NCBI GenBank assembly: GCA_008711295.1 | Contig: VUYV01000045.1 | Span: forward strand, 4,457,147 to 4,521,146 | Reading direction: 5' to 3' | Origin: Anarhynchus alexandrinus | Lineage: Eukaryota; Chordata; Aves; Charadriiformes; Charadriidae | Length of the DNA stretch: 64,000 nucleotides | Shown: positions 24,382-36,700 of the stretch, piece after piece | Numbering within the stretch: position 1 is the first letter of the stretch | How the letters are laid out: each line of letters starts with the position of its first letter | The notes under the pieces: generated by a model | The model's database searches: none | Told to the model about the DNA's origin: nothing | Seen by the model: only the letters and a program-made list of their open reading frames with translations | Made by a program: the position numbers and the translations under genes

Positions 24382-27300
24382 AAAACAAAAAAGAAAAGAT
24401 GAAGGTATCTTTGCCTTATGCTAAAGCATATTCAATGAGAACTACTAAAAATTCAGAAGCAAGACTAATACTGGTGTTACTGAAACCTGAAATCCTACAG
24501 GATTTCTGGCACTGAAAAGATTCTGACTTCAAAAAGCAAAAATAAATAAAAATGTAAGCTCTTCACCGATCTTTGAAAAACCTGCCAACTATCCCCAGCC
24601 CTTTGACCTTAAATAGTGCCTGCTTTTTCATGAAATAACAGCAAAAAGAACAGGAGGCAGAGGGTGGAGAAGAAGGATAAATGATTTATGCTAATGATGG
24701 ATTTGACTGATGAAATGTTTAGGTTTTAAAACCAAAACAAATGCTTTTTGGGAACAAGCTGTTTACATTCAGCATGAGGAGGAGTAAAAAGTTTTCTTCA
24801 GCTACTCTGTAGATCACTTCTTCAGGCTTCATACTGGAGGTGCGGTCTGATATTAAATGGTTACTTGCTAGAAGCCACACATCAGCAGGAAGTGCTAAAT
24901 GCCAAAGGGCCTTGAGAAACTAGAACACACACAGTAGCAAAATGCTGAACAGATCACACAGTCAGCTACTGATTACTTGCTGCAAAACGCGCATTAAATC
25001 ATACGCTGCGAATGTTTGCAGTCTGATTTCTACTTAGCCAACCGTGAAGATTATTACCACATTTAGAAATTTTTTTTTTTTTTTTAAATTCGGAGCGCAA
25101 GTCTGAATATTTGATTGTAAAGTTGTTGTCCCAGGAACTGGGTCATGTGTAAATGACACATAGTATACATGGTTTGTATTTGTAAACCATAGCGTTCCCA
25201 GTGTTTCCCCTTTCACACGCAATCAGGCTGGGCTGATACCAAGAACCTACCCCATTTATTCTGCAAGAGTTGGTGTGGAATAATAACTTTTTGTCCAATA
25301 TAAAACAGGCAGATTCTTATTCCATATGCATTATGGCATAAACTCATATTAGAAATGGCTGACTATATTCTGGCACACACTTCTTCCCTCCAAGCTCATC
25401 TAATCTTATAAACTAAACCAGCTTTCAGGCAGATTTAAACTTTGTCGATGTATGCAGTACAAAATGCTGTAAGATTCCTGGATTTTTCCTCAGCGCCATT
25501 CTGAAACTACAAGTGACATATAAAGATGACCAGAATGGGATTTAACATTATGGGACGATGGTCTAAGCATGTTTCCAGATTGTTACAAAGAAGTAGGTGC
25601 TTCAATTCTATAAGCACAGGTCAAATTGCATATGGTTATGCTTGCTGCCTCTTTAAATTTTAAAATTTAAATTTAAATTTTCAAATTGATGGAGAAATAT
25701 TAATGTGGACTTAGGGACAGGATGCACTGTGTCTTGCAAATGACATATTCATGTTGAGTCCAGTTTCTAAATCCCCCTAAAATGATTATTTTTCTTAACT
25801 TCTACTATAGTTTTCTACCCCAAATTGTCTGCCTTGGGCTTCTTACAAAATTCTGTACTTTGATTTATGTTGTAAACAAGTCCTGCTTGATACAATGGAA
25901 CTCCCGTATTTTCATATAATGTACCAAAACCAGCTGCTTTTCTTATGAGCATTCTTCCACATCATGAGGCTGCTCCGTCCTCACCCCCAGACGATGAGTG
26001 AAAAACACCATCTTTCTAACCACCTTCCCAAAGCACATCTGATGTCTTCTTCACAAAAACTGAACTCAACGCCCATAGACCTTGGTAGGACCCTTGCTTG
26101 GTACATACAGAAATTAGATTCAAGAAACTGGAATCTGTAGCCATTTGGGGAAATATGAGTACAAGTGTAGAGGGAAATACAAGCAAACCTTAACCTACCC
26201 ACCCAAAAATTACCTTTTCCCCTACATTCCATGCCCCCAATCAAGTCAATGTCTAGACTAAGAGTATTTTGGGTTTCACTCTTTCTAGATTCTCAAATAC
26301 CTTCAGCCGTCAAAAACATTTCCTTTGCATCAGCCAGAAACCTTGTCTGTTAAGCTTGCAAAGTGGAGCACTCTAATCATGAAAAGCTTAAATAAGTCCA
26401 AAAAGCATCAATTTTCTTCCGATCCAACATCAGACACTCCGATGCTCTGATCACCTCATGAAAGGTTCCCCAATTTTTCACTTAACTGGGGGATTTGAAG
26501 CCATCTTTTCACACACCCTCTTCTGGAGTCAGCAGCAGATTGCATCGTAGCTGGTACTCATTATATTTTTGAATAAATTAACCTGTGAAGTACCAGTTTG
26601 CTAGCGAAAAGTTCCCAAAATAATCCTGGGATGTCCAAGTTTTGAGGCAGGACTGTGATTTGCACTCAGTCTTTCACTCTCTGCCACAACCTAACATCTA
26701 GGGTATAGTCTGAGGTATTGATGAGTTGCTGTCTGAATTTTCAGGTAGTTTTTTTCCCCTATGCCATCAGACAGGCATGAAAAAAAGCATGAAAGGAATG
26801 GAAACATGCGTGAGGAGCTCACCTCTCTACCTGAAAGGTGCGCTTCTCAGCAGTGGAAAAAATTATCTGAAGCTTCTACTTCTTGCTAAAGAGTAAGACC
26901 TCGAGAGGAACTGCAATAATATGACAGTGTCGATCCCAGAGTGGAGAAATGGGTGTTTTTTTGACTTCTGGTCTGAGCAGTAAAGTTCCCTTTTCACCAA
27001 GATGTACCTCACCACAAACCTCACCAACTTCGGAACAAAATGCAAGGCTGCAGTATAGCAAAAACCACAACACTAAAAAGAGAGCAAACTGAAAACTGTC
27101 TACGTGGACAGGCAGATAAAGGACAGGCACCTCAGTAGCTGAGTTTGGTGACTGAGGGCTGTCATGAATAGAACCGCCGGCGCTGCTTCGCAACCGGAGC
27201 ACTAAGGCAGCTGATATGAAACAGCAACCTCCCCCTCCACCCTGCACCCCGGGGCTCACTGCTCATGCTGAGAGCTGCCCTCAGCCCCACAGCTACCAAA

Positions 27301-30300
27301 TCTAGATTTTTGAGAAGTTCTGGGAAAGCATTTGAACAGGGTCTTTGTTTCAAAGGCAGTTCAGTCCCCATCTATGCTGGGCAAATCAAGAAACTTGGCT
27401 AACTTGATCCACCTTTGAGGTGAGTTTAAATCTAGTCACTAAACATGGAAGGCTGCTTGAAGGTACGTAATTCAAGCAGCTTTCTTCAAGTGGCTCTGGT
27501 GTTGCTCTGAAACTTTAGGAGAATATATTTTTCTTCACCAGCCTCCTTGAGATGCTCTGGCAAACCAGCCAGTTGTCAGGTGGGGCGTACCACGATGTTG
27601 AAGCGACACACGAGCTATGCCTGCCACAGAAGCTCTGAACTTCGCTGACATTACACTTTTTCAGGGTCTAAATCAAAAGTCTAGACCATGTCACCCTTAC
27701 TGAGGATGTGGATCACCTTATTCTTCACAGGGTCTTACCAGAAAAAAAGAGTTGGAAGGCAAAGGCCTGATATAACGATGCGTGAGGTGACAGCCCAGAG
27801 AAGGAAGTTAAGTAATCTACAACTGACCCTAAAAGAAAAGGCCAGCTTTAAGAAGAAAAACCTGAAAATACACTGTCCTCACAAACTGGACTGCAGCTGA
27901 TGAAGTGAGATGCTGCAAAGTGATATCAGGAAGTTGGTACTTTCAGCATTCGACAACAGCAGAGGAAGGAGTGGGGGGAAGAAAGCACAGGCAGCATGAA
28001 CACAACCGGGGACCACCCGACCAGCCTCACTCTACTATCGGGATACATACAGTACTGACCTGGAATAACAAACAGGTGCATTTTATGAGCCAAAGCTGCT
28101 TTTAGAAGGGCTATTATATTTCCCTTGGCTTGAAGGGTCTCAACAAGTACTGCCTCTTAACAGATCCTGCATTGAGAATGGTAGATCAGGAGTCAGTAAA
28201 ATAAATGACAGTGTGAACTGCCTATAGTGGTGCCAACCCACCACTGATGGAGTGTGAGGAGACAATATCGTCTTCTCAGCACAACTGGCGTCGGGGTCTA
28301 GAAAAAGAAGACAAATATGCAACAGAAACTGCAACTTGAGACTTCAACAGTTGCAAGTGAATCACTCCAAGAACAGGCAGCATGCAAACATTTTGCAGGT
28401 TATTTAAAATGCTAATTGTTCTTTTCTAAATGAAGCAGTTGGAGCACAGGTAACATCTGATGTAAATGAGTGACCTACTTTAAATTAACCAAATGGTGCA
28501 GGTAGAGCAAGAGGTGGAAGCAAAATAATAATAAGGCTCATATTGTTTCTCTAAGTGCTTCACCTTTCTGTCCTCATTACAGTTGTTCTCTAGGTTAGTG
28601 GGGGAATGAAAAAGCGGGTTATTTTAATGGCATCTCAGTATAAAAACAATTCTCTAACCACGACATTAAAAATTAAACAGTGTTGCATCTTTAATGCATA
28701 CTTTCCTTTTTAAAGAGGGAATCAACAGTTGTGTGGCAGCATGTAAGTACTTTTTTTGTGCCCCATGAGCAGCTGGAAAAAAAATACAGGAAACAGCAAT
28801 GGAGAAAATACAGAATGAAAGAAAAGATGTCAAAAAAATGAAAACCAGAGAAAGCAACTCTTGTCACTTGCTGGCAGGAAGCACATCCTCAAAATTAAAA
28901 GAAGAAAAATCAAGAAGGGCAACAGGGAGGCCTAAATTTTGTGTGTAAGAAACTACAAATAACAACACATCTTTGAGAACGCCATCATTTTACCTCCACT
29001 GGATTTGCCAGTCTCTTGTAATGAACCCAGCTCATTGTTAGTAGACTTTGTAGTTAGGCTAACAGCCAACTTAGGCTAACATTGACATAGTCTCAATCTT
29101 GTCAATCTCTGCGGCGATCCCTCTGCATCCACATTAGGGCACCTTGTGTACACATCAAGTCGTAGCGCGTTGTTCATGCGGCACTCTTCCAGGTGGTGCT
29201 GAAATACACCTTGCACCTAAAAGCAGTCCTTTCTGATTTGCACAAACCACTGGAACCTCCTCCCTGTCCCAAATGTCCTTCAGCATAACTTGTAAGTAGA
29301 CACGGAAAAAAGTAGAGCGGAAAATGATGCAGAAAATGGGACGTAGAGTTTTTTTGCTTACAGCTTCTGACCCCACAAGTTGAATCCACTTGCTCCTATG
29401 TGACTAAGCAAGTTTTCACTCCCTCTTTCCTCATCAGTCTGGCATAGCCATGTATTTGAACTTCCCCAAGCAAATGGTCTGCTTCATCTTAAAACTCCCT
29501 GAGCAGCAAACATAAGAGGACACTGGTCCATTGCAGACCTGACCACACGCTGCACTGTCCTACTTGTGCTGCAGCAGAGGAGTTCCCTCGGTGCACTCTG
29601 GAGCTTTCCCGACGGTGTTTGGTTCACAGGTACCTCTGTGCAGCAGAGTGTATGAGTGCATCCAAAATACCTCCATCGCTAGGGATGTATGTGCCTATAG
29701 TCTTGTTTTAGTCAGTAGAGCAGGGCTGATTTGCAACCAAGCGAACACACACTTTCAAAATGTGCTCAGCAGTACGGAGACCAGAATTTCATTTTCCTTA
29801 ATACCCGACCTCAGGAAACAGCCCGAGTAAAGAATAGCCCAACCAAGTATGTATTTATTTTACTTTGGCCACTTTCAAATATCTGCACTGTAAACTAGAA
29901 CTCTCACTTCCTCTCCTTTTACACAGCACAGTTACTCCAAATTCTGCAGGAAGCCTACTCTGTCCCAAAGGGCCAGCTGCCACCCCCAAATCATCCCGTG
30001 TGCACTTGCAGCAGTTACCTCCTGAAGGAGGACGGTGGGATGGTGACTCACACAGGGTTTTTTGCCTCACCTGTTAATGAAAAACCCAAAGGAGATATAA
30101 GTGAATGAGGTAAAATCCTCACATGCAATTGAAGTGTAATGTGTGAAGCGGCAGGACGAGGAGTGTTGATTTCCCTGCAATACACCCTGAAGCCTTCCTC
30201 GGGCTTTTCTGCCCTCGCAGTCAGAGATGCTTCAGTGAACGGGTGGGTACCCACGACTTTGCTGGGATTCATTTAAACCTGAAAACACAGGTATGAACAG

Positions 30301-30400
30301 CCGGGAACTTGACGAACATCACCTTGTTCATTTACCGGCGCTTGTTTAAACCTGAAAGCACGAGTATGAAAACCTGGGAAGCTGACAAACATCATCTCGA
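24382..30400. other. Non-coding intergenic DNA
   Basis: I can support no gene, RNA or well-preserved transposon. A short AT-only palindromic tract lies at about 25655-25681. Reading frames such as minus 26876-27259 are short and lack recognisable protein features. Confidence 0.4.
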
Positions 30401-30586
30401 GGATAACTCAAGCACCCCGTAAACCAGGGACCCACACTTTGGCCACCGAGAGATCACAGTCCCAGGTCTCTCGGAGGGCAGGACAGGGTGTGGAGGAGGG
30501 TGTCTTTTCCCAAATTCCCCGGTTCAGCTCAGCTCGGGGGGGGGGGGAAACTCGGACGCAAGGACCCTCCCCTCCCTCCCCCTTAC

Positions 30587-30731
30587 CTGAGCCGCCCACG
30601 TTGGACCGGAGCAGGCAGGTCCTCCGGGAGGAGGAGAAGGAGGAGATGTCGCTTTGGGAGCGGCCGCGGGGACCGGGCAAGAACCAGGAGGGCGCCGGTG
30701 CTCCCCCGATGCTCCCCGGCCTCTCAGCCAT
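30587..30731 (-). CDS. PHACTR2: First coding exon, probable PHACTR2 (phosphatase and actin regulator 2)
   Basis: The minus strand has an ATG at 30731 in a good Kozak setting (G at -3 and +4), 48 codons, then a strong donor, GGCTCAG/GTAAGG, in phase 1. The peptide starts MAERPGSIGG and includes PRGRSQSDISSFSSSRR. A GRSQSD phosphosite-like motif near the N-terminus is also found in PHACTR3, and PHACTR proteins use several alternative N-terminal exons. Human FUCA2 and PHACTR2 are head-to-head neighbours, and this exon has the expected place and strand. PHACTR proteins bind G-actin through RPEL repeats and PP1 through the C-terminus; those exons would lie to the left of the window. The identity is inferred from motif, phase and synteny rather than from a domain. 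Confidence 0.55.
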
Positions 30732-30979
30732 CGCCGTCGGGGAGCCGAGAGGGGCAGGGAGGAGAGGAGAGGAGGGAAAACGGCAGCGAGGGAGGGGAAA
30801 AGCAAAGTTTGCAGAGGAAGAGCCGCCCCTCCACTCCGACCGCCCCGCCGGAGCGGGGCCGCCCCGCCGGAACGGCGACGGGGATTTTGGGTCTGTCGGA
30901 GCCTAAATTTTGTGTTTGCACAGGGGCAAAGCAAGGAGGAGGGGGCAGATGCACGGAGGGAGGGGACGCGGGGGGGACC

Positions 30980-31056
30980 NNNNNNNNNNNNNNNNNNNNN
31001 NNNNNNNNNNNNNNNNNNNNNNNNNNNNNNNNNNNNNNNNNNNNNNNNNNNNNNNN
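30980..31056. other. Assembly gap (77 N)
   Basis: A run of N is flanked by a G-rich tract on the left and a long poly-C tract on the right. It hides part of the CpG island and possibly the start of the minus-strand transcript. Confidence 0.99.
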
Positions 31057-31130
31057 CTGCCCCCCCCCCCCCCCCCCCGCGTCTTCTCTTAAGGTTTGGG
31101 TTGCAGGCAAGAGGCTTTTCACCAGATTTA

Positions 31131-33330
31131 CAAGCGTGTGACTCAACGTTTTGGGAGGAAGATAGTCCTCCTGCCTTTCAGATCAGAAGCGGGAGTCACA
31201 CCAACTTTGGCAAAAGCAAAATCAAGCCCCGTGGTTTCATTTTCTGGTGTTTGTTTTACAGATGGGCTTTTACGACACGATTTATCTTTAAAGGGATATT
31301 TTATGTTTTCACTGCTTTTTACAGGCAAATCATTTTATATTCTGACTTGAATTAAATCCTTGCTGCCCTGAAGCCACCGGCACAATAGCAAAAATAGACA
31401 GGACTTCACTCTATTTTTAATGCATCCAGGGCCCCATTATCTAGCTATCAAATATGAAAGTCCTGTTCAGACTGTATGAAAACATTTTAGCATCTACCGC
31501 TAGCATCAAAGCTTATCGAGCCTGAAAAGTGTCCACGTGAAATTAAGCTTCTTGCTTCCCACCAAGCAACCCAGCGCCCTCCTCTCAACGCCAAGCCCCA
31601 TGCAGCTCCCCAGGCACAGCGGTTTTGTGGTCTTCCCAGCAGGCGTACGGTTCGGGCACCCTTCCCCGTTCTCCAAGCAATCGATCTTGTACATGAGTCT
31701 CATATGTCAGCCATTAGTCAGGTCAAAAGGTCTTTTCTGCTCAGCGTCTCCCAGGGAATCGCCTTCATTATTTCCTCTCCTTCCTCCCTCCGCTGACAGA
31801 GCAGGCTGCTCCTTCCCAAGCTGCGGAGAGCTTTCCCAGCGGGACTGTGCTGCCAGAGCGAGAAGCGGGGGCTTCTCCTCGTGGGGTGCAGCAGTGAGCC
31901 CCATGCTTACAGACCTTCCTGCTGGGGCTGGGTGGCTCCAGCGTCACCCAGGCGGGCACGCTGTACCCAGGTTTAGAGAGCTTCCTGCAGTCGCACACAC
32001 CCGTCTTGCGTTATTCACAAAGTCTTACAAGGTACTATTTTTATTATTTACCCTTTGCAGCTTGCATCATTACAGATGTGACTGTGCACTGAGGACCTTT
32101 TCCCTCACTGGAGATTTCAGTAGCTGTGCCTGTGTGGGCTCATGACATTTTCTGAACCTGTTTACAACTTAATCAGGAGAGTACTCATGACTGCTATTTA
32201 CCGAACTGATTTCTACTTTTTTTTTTTTTAATAATAATTTAAAGGATGTGATAAAGTTCATTACATGAAATACAGTTCCTGCTCCAAATTCTCACCAAAG
32301 TCGATGGCAGGTCACTGATGTCAGTGGGCTCTAGGTCAGACCCCTGAGCTTTTTAAAATCATTTTCCCTTCAAAGCATTTGGAGCCACAGAGCAGTTGCA
32401 ACTTTGGTGTGCTCTACAGAATAAGCTTCAGAGAGTCTCCTTCAAAATTCCCACCTAAGGAGCTGCTCAGTGTCTATAATCCTTTGGTGTGATCAAAAAG
32501 TAAAGGAGAACACGAAAAAATCTAAAGATAAACTAGAAAAGATATCATAGGAAGAGGTCAAAGGTGTTTAAGGATTCCTTTTGAGAAGCAAAGTGACATC
32601 TAAAGGGGTGAAGGTAAAAGACGACATAGAGAAAGTAGGTCAACATTGAATGTAAAAGTGATATGAAGAGGCTCCTATTGTGGTATCAAAGTGCTTTTGT
32701 AAATCAGAGTAACGTGAACAGTCAGTCAGAAAGAATGATACCACGGAAGTCTCAGTGTTTTTTGTCAGCCTGTGACTTAATACACTTGTCAAGGTATACA
32801 AATGAAAATAGTAAAAAGTTATGTACTTCCCATTTTCACAGCCTTTTAGATACTTTTGGATGAAATGTAACAGCTGTGGTTAATGGCTCTGGAAACTGAA
32901 GTTCTGTTTCCATAGAACAGTGGTAAAGTATACATCCTTCCCAGGTGGAGGCAGATTAATTCAGTTGTCTGCTCATTCACTTTTTACTGTTCTGATGAGG
33001 TTGCCAAAGAAATTTCCATTTGCGGGGATGATTTTGGAAAGTTAGTATCTGCTGCTTAAACCCAATCATTTCACAAGGGCCGTCCTATGGCCGGCTAGGG
33101 CGGGATGCAAAAATACGTAACTTGGGCATCGGGAAAGACGGGAGAAGCACCAGCGCAGGCGACAACGATGCTGGAACATCCATCTCTGAACGCACCGGCC
33201 TGCTGCCCACAGCCCGACATGCAAAGTGTCATCTGCTGGAGCGAGGTACCTCCAGCACCAGCTTCCTCCGAAGCCATTCCAATGGTGAAGGACACATCTA
33301 CTTCAGGCTTCGGGGATAACGCTGTACCCT
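31131..33330. other. Intergenic DNA between the PHACTR2-type island and the FUCA2 island
   Basis: There is no recognised gene. The long plus-strand frame at 31537-32145 starts with GTG, not ATG, and encodes a low-complexity Ser/Pro/Leu-rich product unlike any family I know. The interval separates two divergently transcribed promoters and may hold shared regulatory DNA. Confidence 0.45.
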
Positions 33331-33395
33331 GGCAGCCACCGCGTACCGTCCAGCTGGAAGGAGCTGCAGAGCCAAGACCGGTACACCCCGTGTCA

Positions 33396-33427
33396 GGGGA
33401 GGAGAGGGGAGGGGAGGAGAGGGGAGG
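33396..33427 (+). repeat. G-rich tandem repeat with G-quadruplex motif in the FUCA2 promoter
   Basis: A 15-base GA-rich unit (GGGGAGGAGAGGGGA) occurs twice and then begins a third time. It gives four runs of four G (33396, 33406, 33411, 33421) separated by 6, 1 and 6 bases, which fits the pattern of an intramolecular quadruplex. It ends at an unresolved base (33428), suggesting sequencing difficulty. Confidence 0.8.
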
Positions 33428-33559
33428 NCTGCCTTTTGGCCGGGGGGGCGGCGGGCAGAGCTCCAGCCCGCCTTGCGGCCCGGCCCCCGCCCCGCGGCCT
33501 GCCCGCCCTCCCCAGCCCGTCCGCCCGCCCTGAGCCGCTCCTCCCCGCAGCCCGCCGCC

Positions 33560-33786
33560 ATGTCGGGCTCGCCGGGCCGCGCCTCGCCGCTGCCGCTGCT
33601 GTTGCTGGGGCTGCCCGGGCTGCTCCTGGCGGCGGGGGGCGGCGGCGGGGGACAGCCCCGCTACGAGCCCACCTGGGCCTCGCTGGACGCTCGGCCGCTG
33701 CCCGCCTGGTTTGACGAGGCGAAGTTTGGCGTCTTCATCCACTGGGGCGTGTTCTCGGTGCCCAGCTTCGGCAGCGAGTGGTTCTG
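33560..33786 (+). CDS. FUCA2: FUCA2 coding exon 1
   Basis: It encodes the signal peptide, a six-glycine run (residues 26-31) and the start of the catalytic domain, including [19 protein letters not shown], the first conserved GH29 block. The donor is TTCTG/GTGAGC, leaving two bases of a Trp codon. The exon is very GC-rich, as expected in the CpG island. The frame opens further upstream only with a TTG codon, so 33560 is the first in-frame ATG seen. Confidence 0.95.
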
Positions 33787-36700
33787 GTGAGCTCCGCGGC
33801 CTGGCTCTGGCTCTGGCCCCCGCCCCGCTGCCCGCAGCGGCTTGCCCGGCCTCTCCCGGCCCGGCGGGGCCCGCGGGCCTCCCCGGCGGCGGCGCCCCGC
33901 AGCGCCCTCAGGTCCCCTCACGGCCCCGGGCGCTGTGGGGCAGGTGGGAGGGTGGCACCGACACAGCCGCTGTTGCGGGTGGTACCAGCGGTCTGAGGGT
34001 TCGGTTGGAGAGCAGCTCTTCGGGCAGGCGGGGGTGGGTGTGTTGTGCCCCCGCCCCCAAAAGCGATGGTTTGGTGTAAAAGCCCTCTGCAGACTGACCC
34101 TGCAGCTGAGGCGTGTGGGAAGAGGGGTCATCCCACCCGAGGCCGGTCAGCGAGGCCGCGGACTTTATGGCGCCGTTGATGAAGGAAGCAGAAGTTGATG
34201 TGCTTCTGGTACGTGTGACCATCGCTCTGCCCAGCCCTAAAACTCTTCGAGTGCGTTGGCGAACGTTAACCAAGTTAAGCAGAGGGCTCGCAGAGCTGAG
34301 GGATGTGCTTTCCGCAGCGCTGGTGAAGGAGGCGGTTGGTTGAGTGGCAGAGGGAGGCCTCAGGGCCGCGAAGAAGGGGTGGGTGCAGGAGCGCTCCCCC
34401 GGCCCCGTGGGGACGGGCGCTGGGGATCTCCCAGCCTGCGGGCACTGTGGCACTGTCTGTGGGGAAGGCAGGAGCCCATCGCTCCCTCCATCCCGGCCCT
34501 TGTGTGGCAAACTGCCTGCAGTTTTCTTGCACGTGTTTTGTGCTCTTGATAATTTTCTTCTCGTTTTTATTAAAGAGTACTTTCTGCTTAAAAGAACTTA
34601 ACGCTCCGATCCTTCCAATAATTTTAATTCAAAGGCTGAATAAAACCTTTGGTTTGTGAGTTTTCACTAGACCAGGCCCTTTGGCTGTAAGCGTTTTCTT
34701 TTGCTATCTATCTTCTTTACAAATACTTCCTCTATGACTTAAAGCAAGTCACATTATCATTTACAATATGAAGATAACAGCAGCTCTGTGGCAGAGCTAT
34801 GGTAAACCTTAGATGCAATATTTGTGTAACAAACCAACACCAATATAAACAAACCACCATTTTCTGACAATATTTAGTCTGTTCTTTTCAGAGTTATGTT
34901 CAAGGGTTTCATCAGTTTTTTAATTCTGTTTACTAATAAATTGCTTTCCTGGTGGGGGTGGGAAGGAAGCTAGCTTTGGGTTCAAGCCTTACTCTGAGAG
35001 CTGTGTTCCGATAGTGGTGCACAGATTCAGGATCAAGGGTTTGTTTTTTGTTGTTGTTCTAAAAAGACCCCAAAACACACTAATGTAGTTGATGAAGTTG
35101 TTTTTTATGTTTCTGTAACCTCCCATCCTTAGGCACGTGTGGGTGTGGAGCTGCCTCAGGGCCTTCTTGGAAGCATGTGTAGTCAGATGATTGAGATCCT
35201 GTGTTAGCAGCTTCAAATAGGTCATAAACTCTCATATCACCCAGCCCGTCCTCCTTCCCTCAGAGCTGCGCAACCTTGGTCAGGATGTTTCTATGATCTA
35301 ATCATGTCAGAGTAGAAGTGCTCACGTTAGCAAACCATACAACAAAGGGAGAGAAGCAAGGATGTTACCTGTTTCATTATGCAATTACATACTTCAAAAT
35401 CAGAGTTGTTGGGGTTTTTTTTCAAGGCTCTTTCAATAAGGAAGGCTGTCTCAGCTTCTTTCTTCTAGAATTTTTTCCCTGTTGGCTGCCAGAGATCATG
35501 TTTGTTTATGCTGAAGTCTGTTTGGGAAGATTACAACAATATTACTGTCGTCTTACAGAACTGAGGTCAGAGTCCAGCTCAGGACAGAGGAGAGAAACAC
35601 GTTTCAAACATGCAGATTCTGGCCTGTTTTATTCCTTCACTTGCAATTTGTTTTCATTTGTGTCTAAATTTGCCAACAGGATTTTTGATGCTTGGCTTCA
35701 TTCATAGAAAGGTGAATGCTTTCAGGCCCTTTTCCTGTAACTATTAGCAGTCACAACATATGTTGTCGTCAGAAGGTCTCCAGCAATAAGGCCGTTCATG
35801 CAGTAAAGACTGTTGCGTGCTGTTTTGGAAGCTCCTCTTTGATTGCTGGGTAGGGGAGGGATGGAGCAGGTTGAAAATAAATAGTGCTGTATTGGTGATT
35901 TAGGATCTCTGCCCACGATGAGGGTGAGAGACCACCCTCGGACCGTAGAGTGGAGCTCCAAATCTTGCTGTGGAGTACACCAGTTGGAATAGTGACAGTA
36001 GTGGCCACTGTCATGGGGAAGCACAGGACAGAAACTGTCCCTGTCTTTGCCAGTTGGTGTGCAAAAAGAGATCATCAGCTTGTTTTTCCTTCTAGTTCCT
36101 AAATCTGTGTGCACTGGTAGGTAGGTAGATGTGTGCCTGCATTCTAGAGCCTGTGACTGAGGTGCATTTCTAAGCGTGTGGGGGTCTTGCAGAGGCAGAT
36201 TGTTGTTGTAGGATGCCTTTGCTTCAGAGTCCCAGCTGTGTAGCAGCTGCAGCCACAGCTCTGTCCTGCTCTGGGACCGTAGGCATCTGCTCACTCATCA
36301 GGTCACCCAGCTGCATTTGGCATAGAGGACTCTGGACCAGCAGAGAGGTAAAGCTGCTGGTCCACATGTTTGTGGATTGCAGGAGTTGCAGTGTTGGCAG
36401 CAGAGCAGAGATGCCTGATGGCTGATGTGTGAGACTTCAGGAGGGTGGATCACGTTAGTCCAGCAAAAGTGCATTCCTTGTGCCAGTTGAGCTGCTTACA
36501 TAGACAGTCTACTTGTGCTCTAGTACAGTTTCGGGATTTGGATACTGAACAAAACTGCTGTTTTTCCATTCTCAAAGTGTAGCTGCTTTGTGACATTGCT
36601 TGAAATGAAATCCCGGGACCTTTCCAAAATAGAGTGCCTGAAAGATGTAGAGCATGGGGAAAGAGGACAGAGAAAAGGAAATATTTGATAATTAATACTA

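Larger units (their letters stand above)
30400..31130 (-). promoter_or_regulatory. CpG-rich island with assembly gap, probable PHACTR2 promoter region
   Basis: GC content and CpG density rise sharply over about 700 bases, with several homopolymer G or C runs. The island contains the minus-strand ATG exon at 30587-30731. The sequence upstream of that ATG on the minus strand runs into the N gap at 30980-31056, so the transcription start cannot be placed. It stands about 2.5 kb from the FUCA2 island, consistent with head-to-head neighbouring genes. Confidence 0.6.
33330..34150 (+). promoter_or_regulatory. FUCA2: FUCA2 CpG island and promoter region
   Basis: A dense CpG island spans the 5' untranslated region, exon 1 and the first few hundred bases of intron 1. 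I see no TATA box near the start, as expected for a housekeeping lysosomal or secretory gene. A guanine-rich tandem block at 33396-33427 lies about 130 bases upstream of the ATG. The transcription start itself cannot be placed from sequence. Confidence 0.75.

Noticed and set aside
1..30400. Further PHACTR2 exons on the minus strand
   Set aside because: I looked for the conserved KRKGKLSTIGKIFKPWKW region and the RPEL repeats and found none. PHACTR2 5' introns are long, so these exons are probably left of the window.
31537..32145. 202-codon plus-strand open frame between the two CpG islands
   Set aside because: It begins with GTG rather than ATG, the product is low-complexity Ser/Pro/Leu/Arg, and no domain or splice structure is seen. 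It is probably chance openness in GC-rich DNA.
33095..33742. 215-codon minus-strand frame over the FUCA2 promoter and exon 1
   Set aside because: It is the antisense shadow of the GC-rich FUCA2 exon 1 and 5' region and passes through an N. FUCA2 explains the coding signal.
35722..36294. 190-codon minus-strand frame in FUCA2 intron 1
   Set aside because: It starts with GTG, lies antisense within an intron and resembles no known protein.
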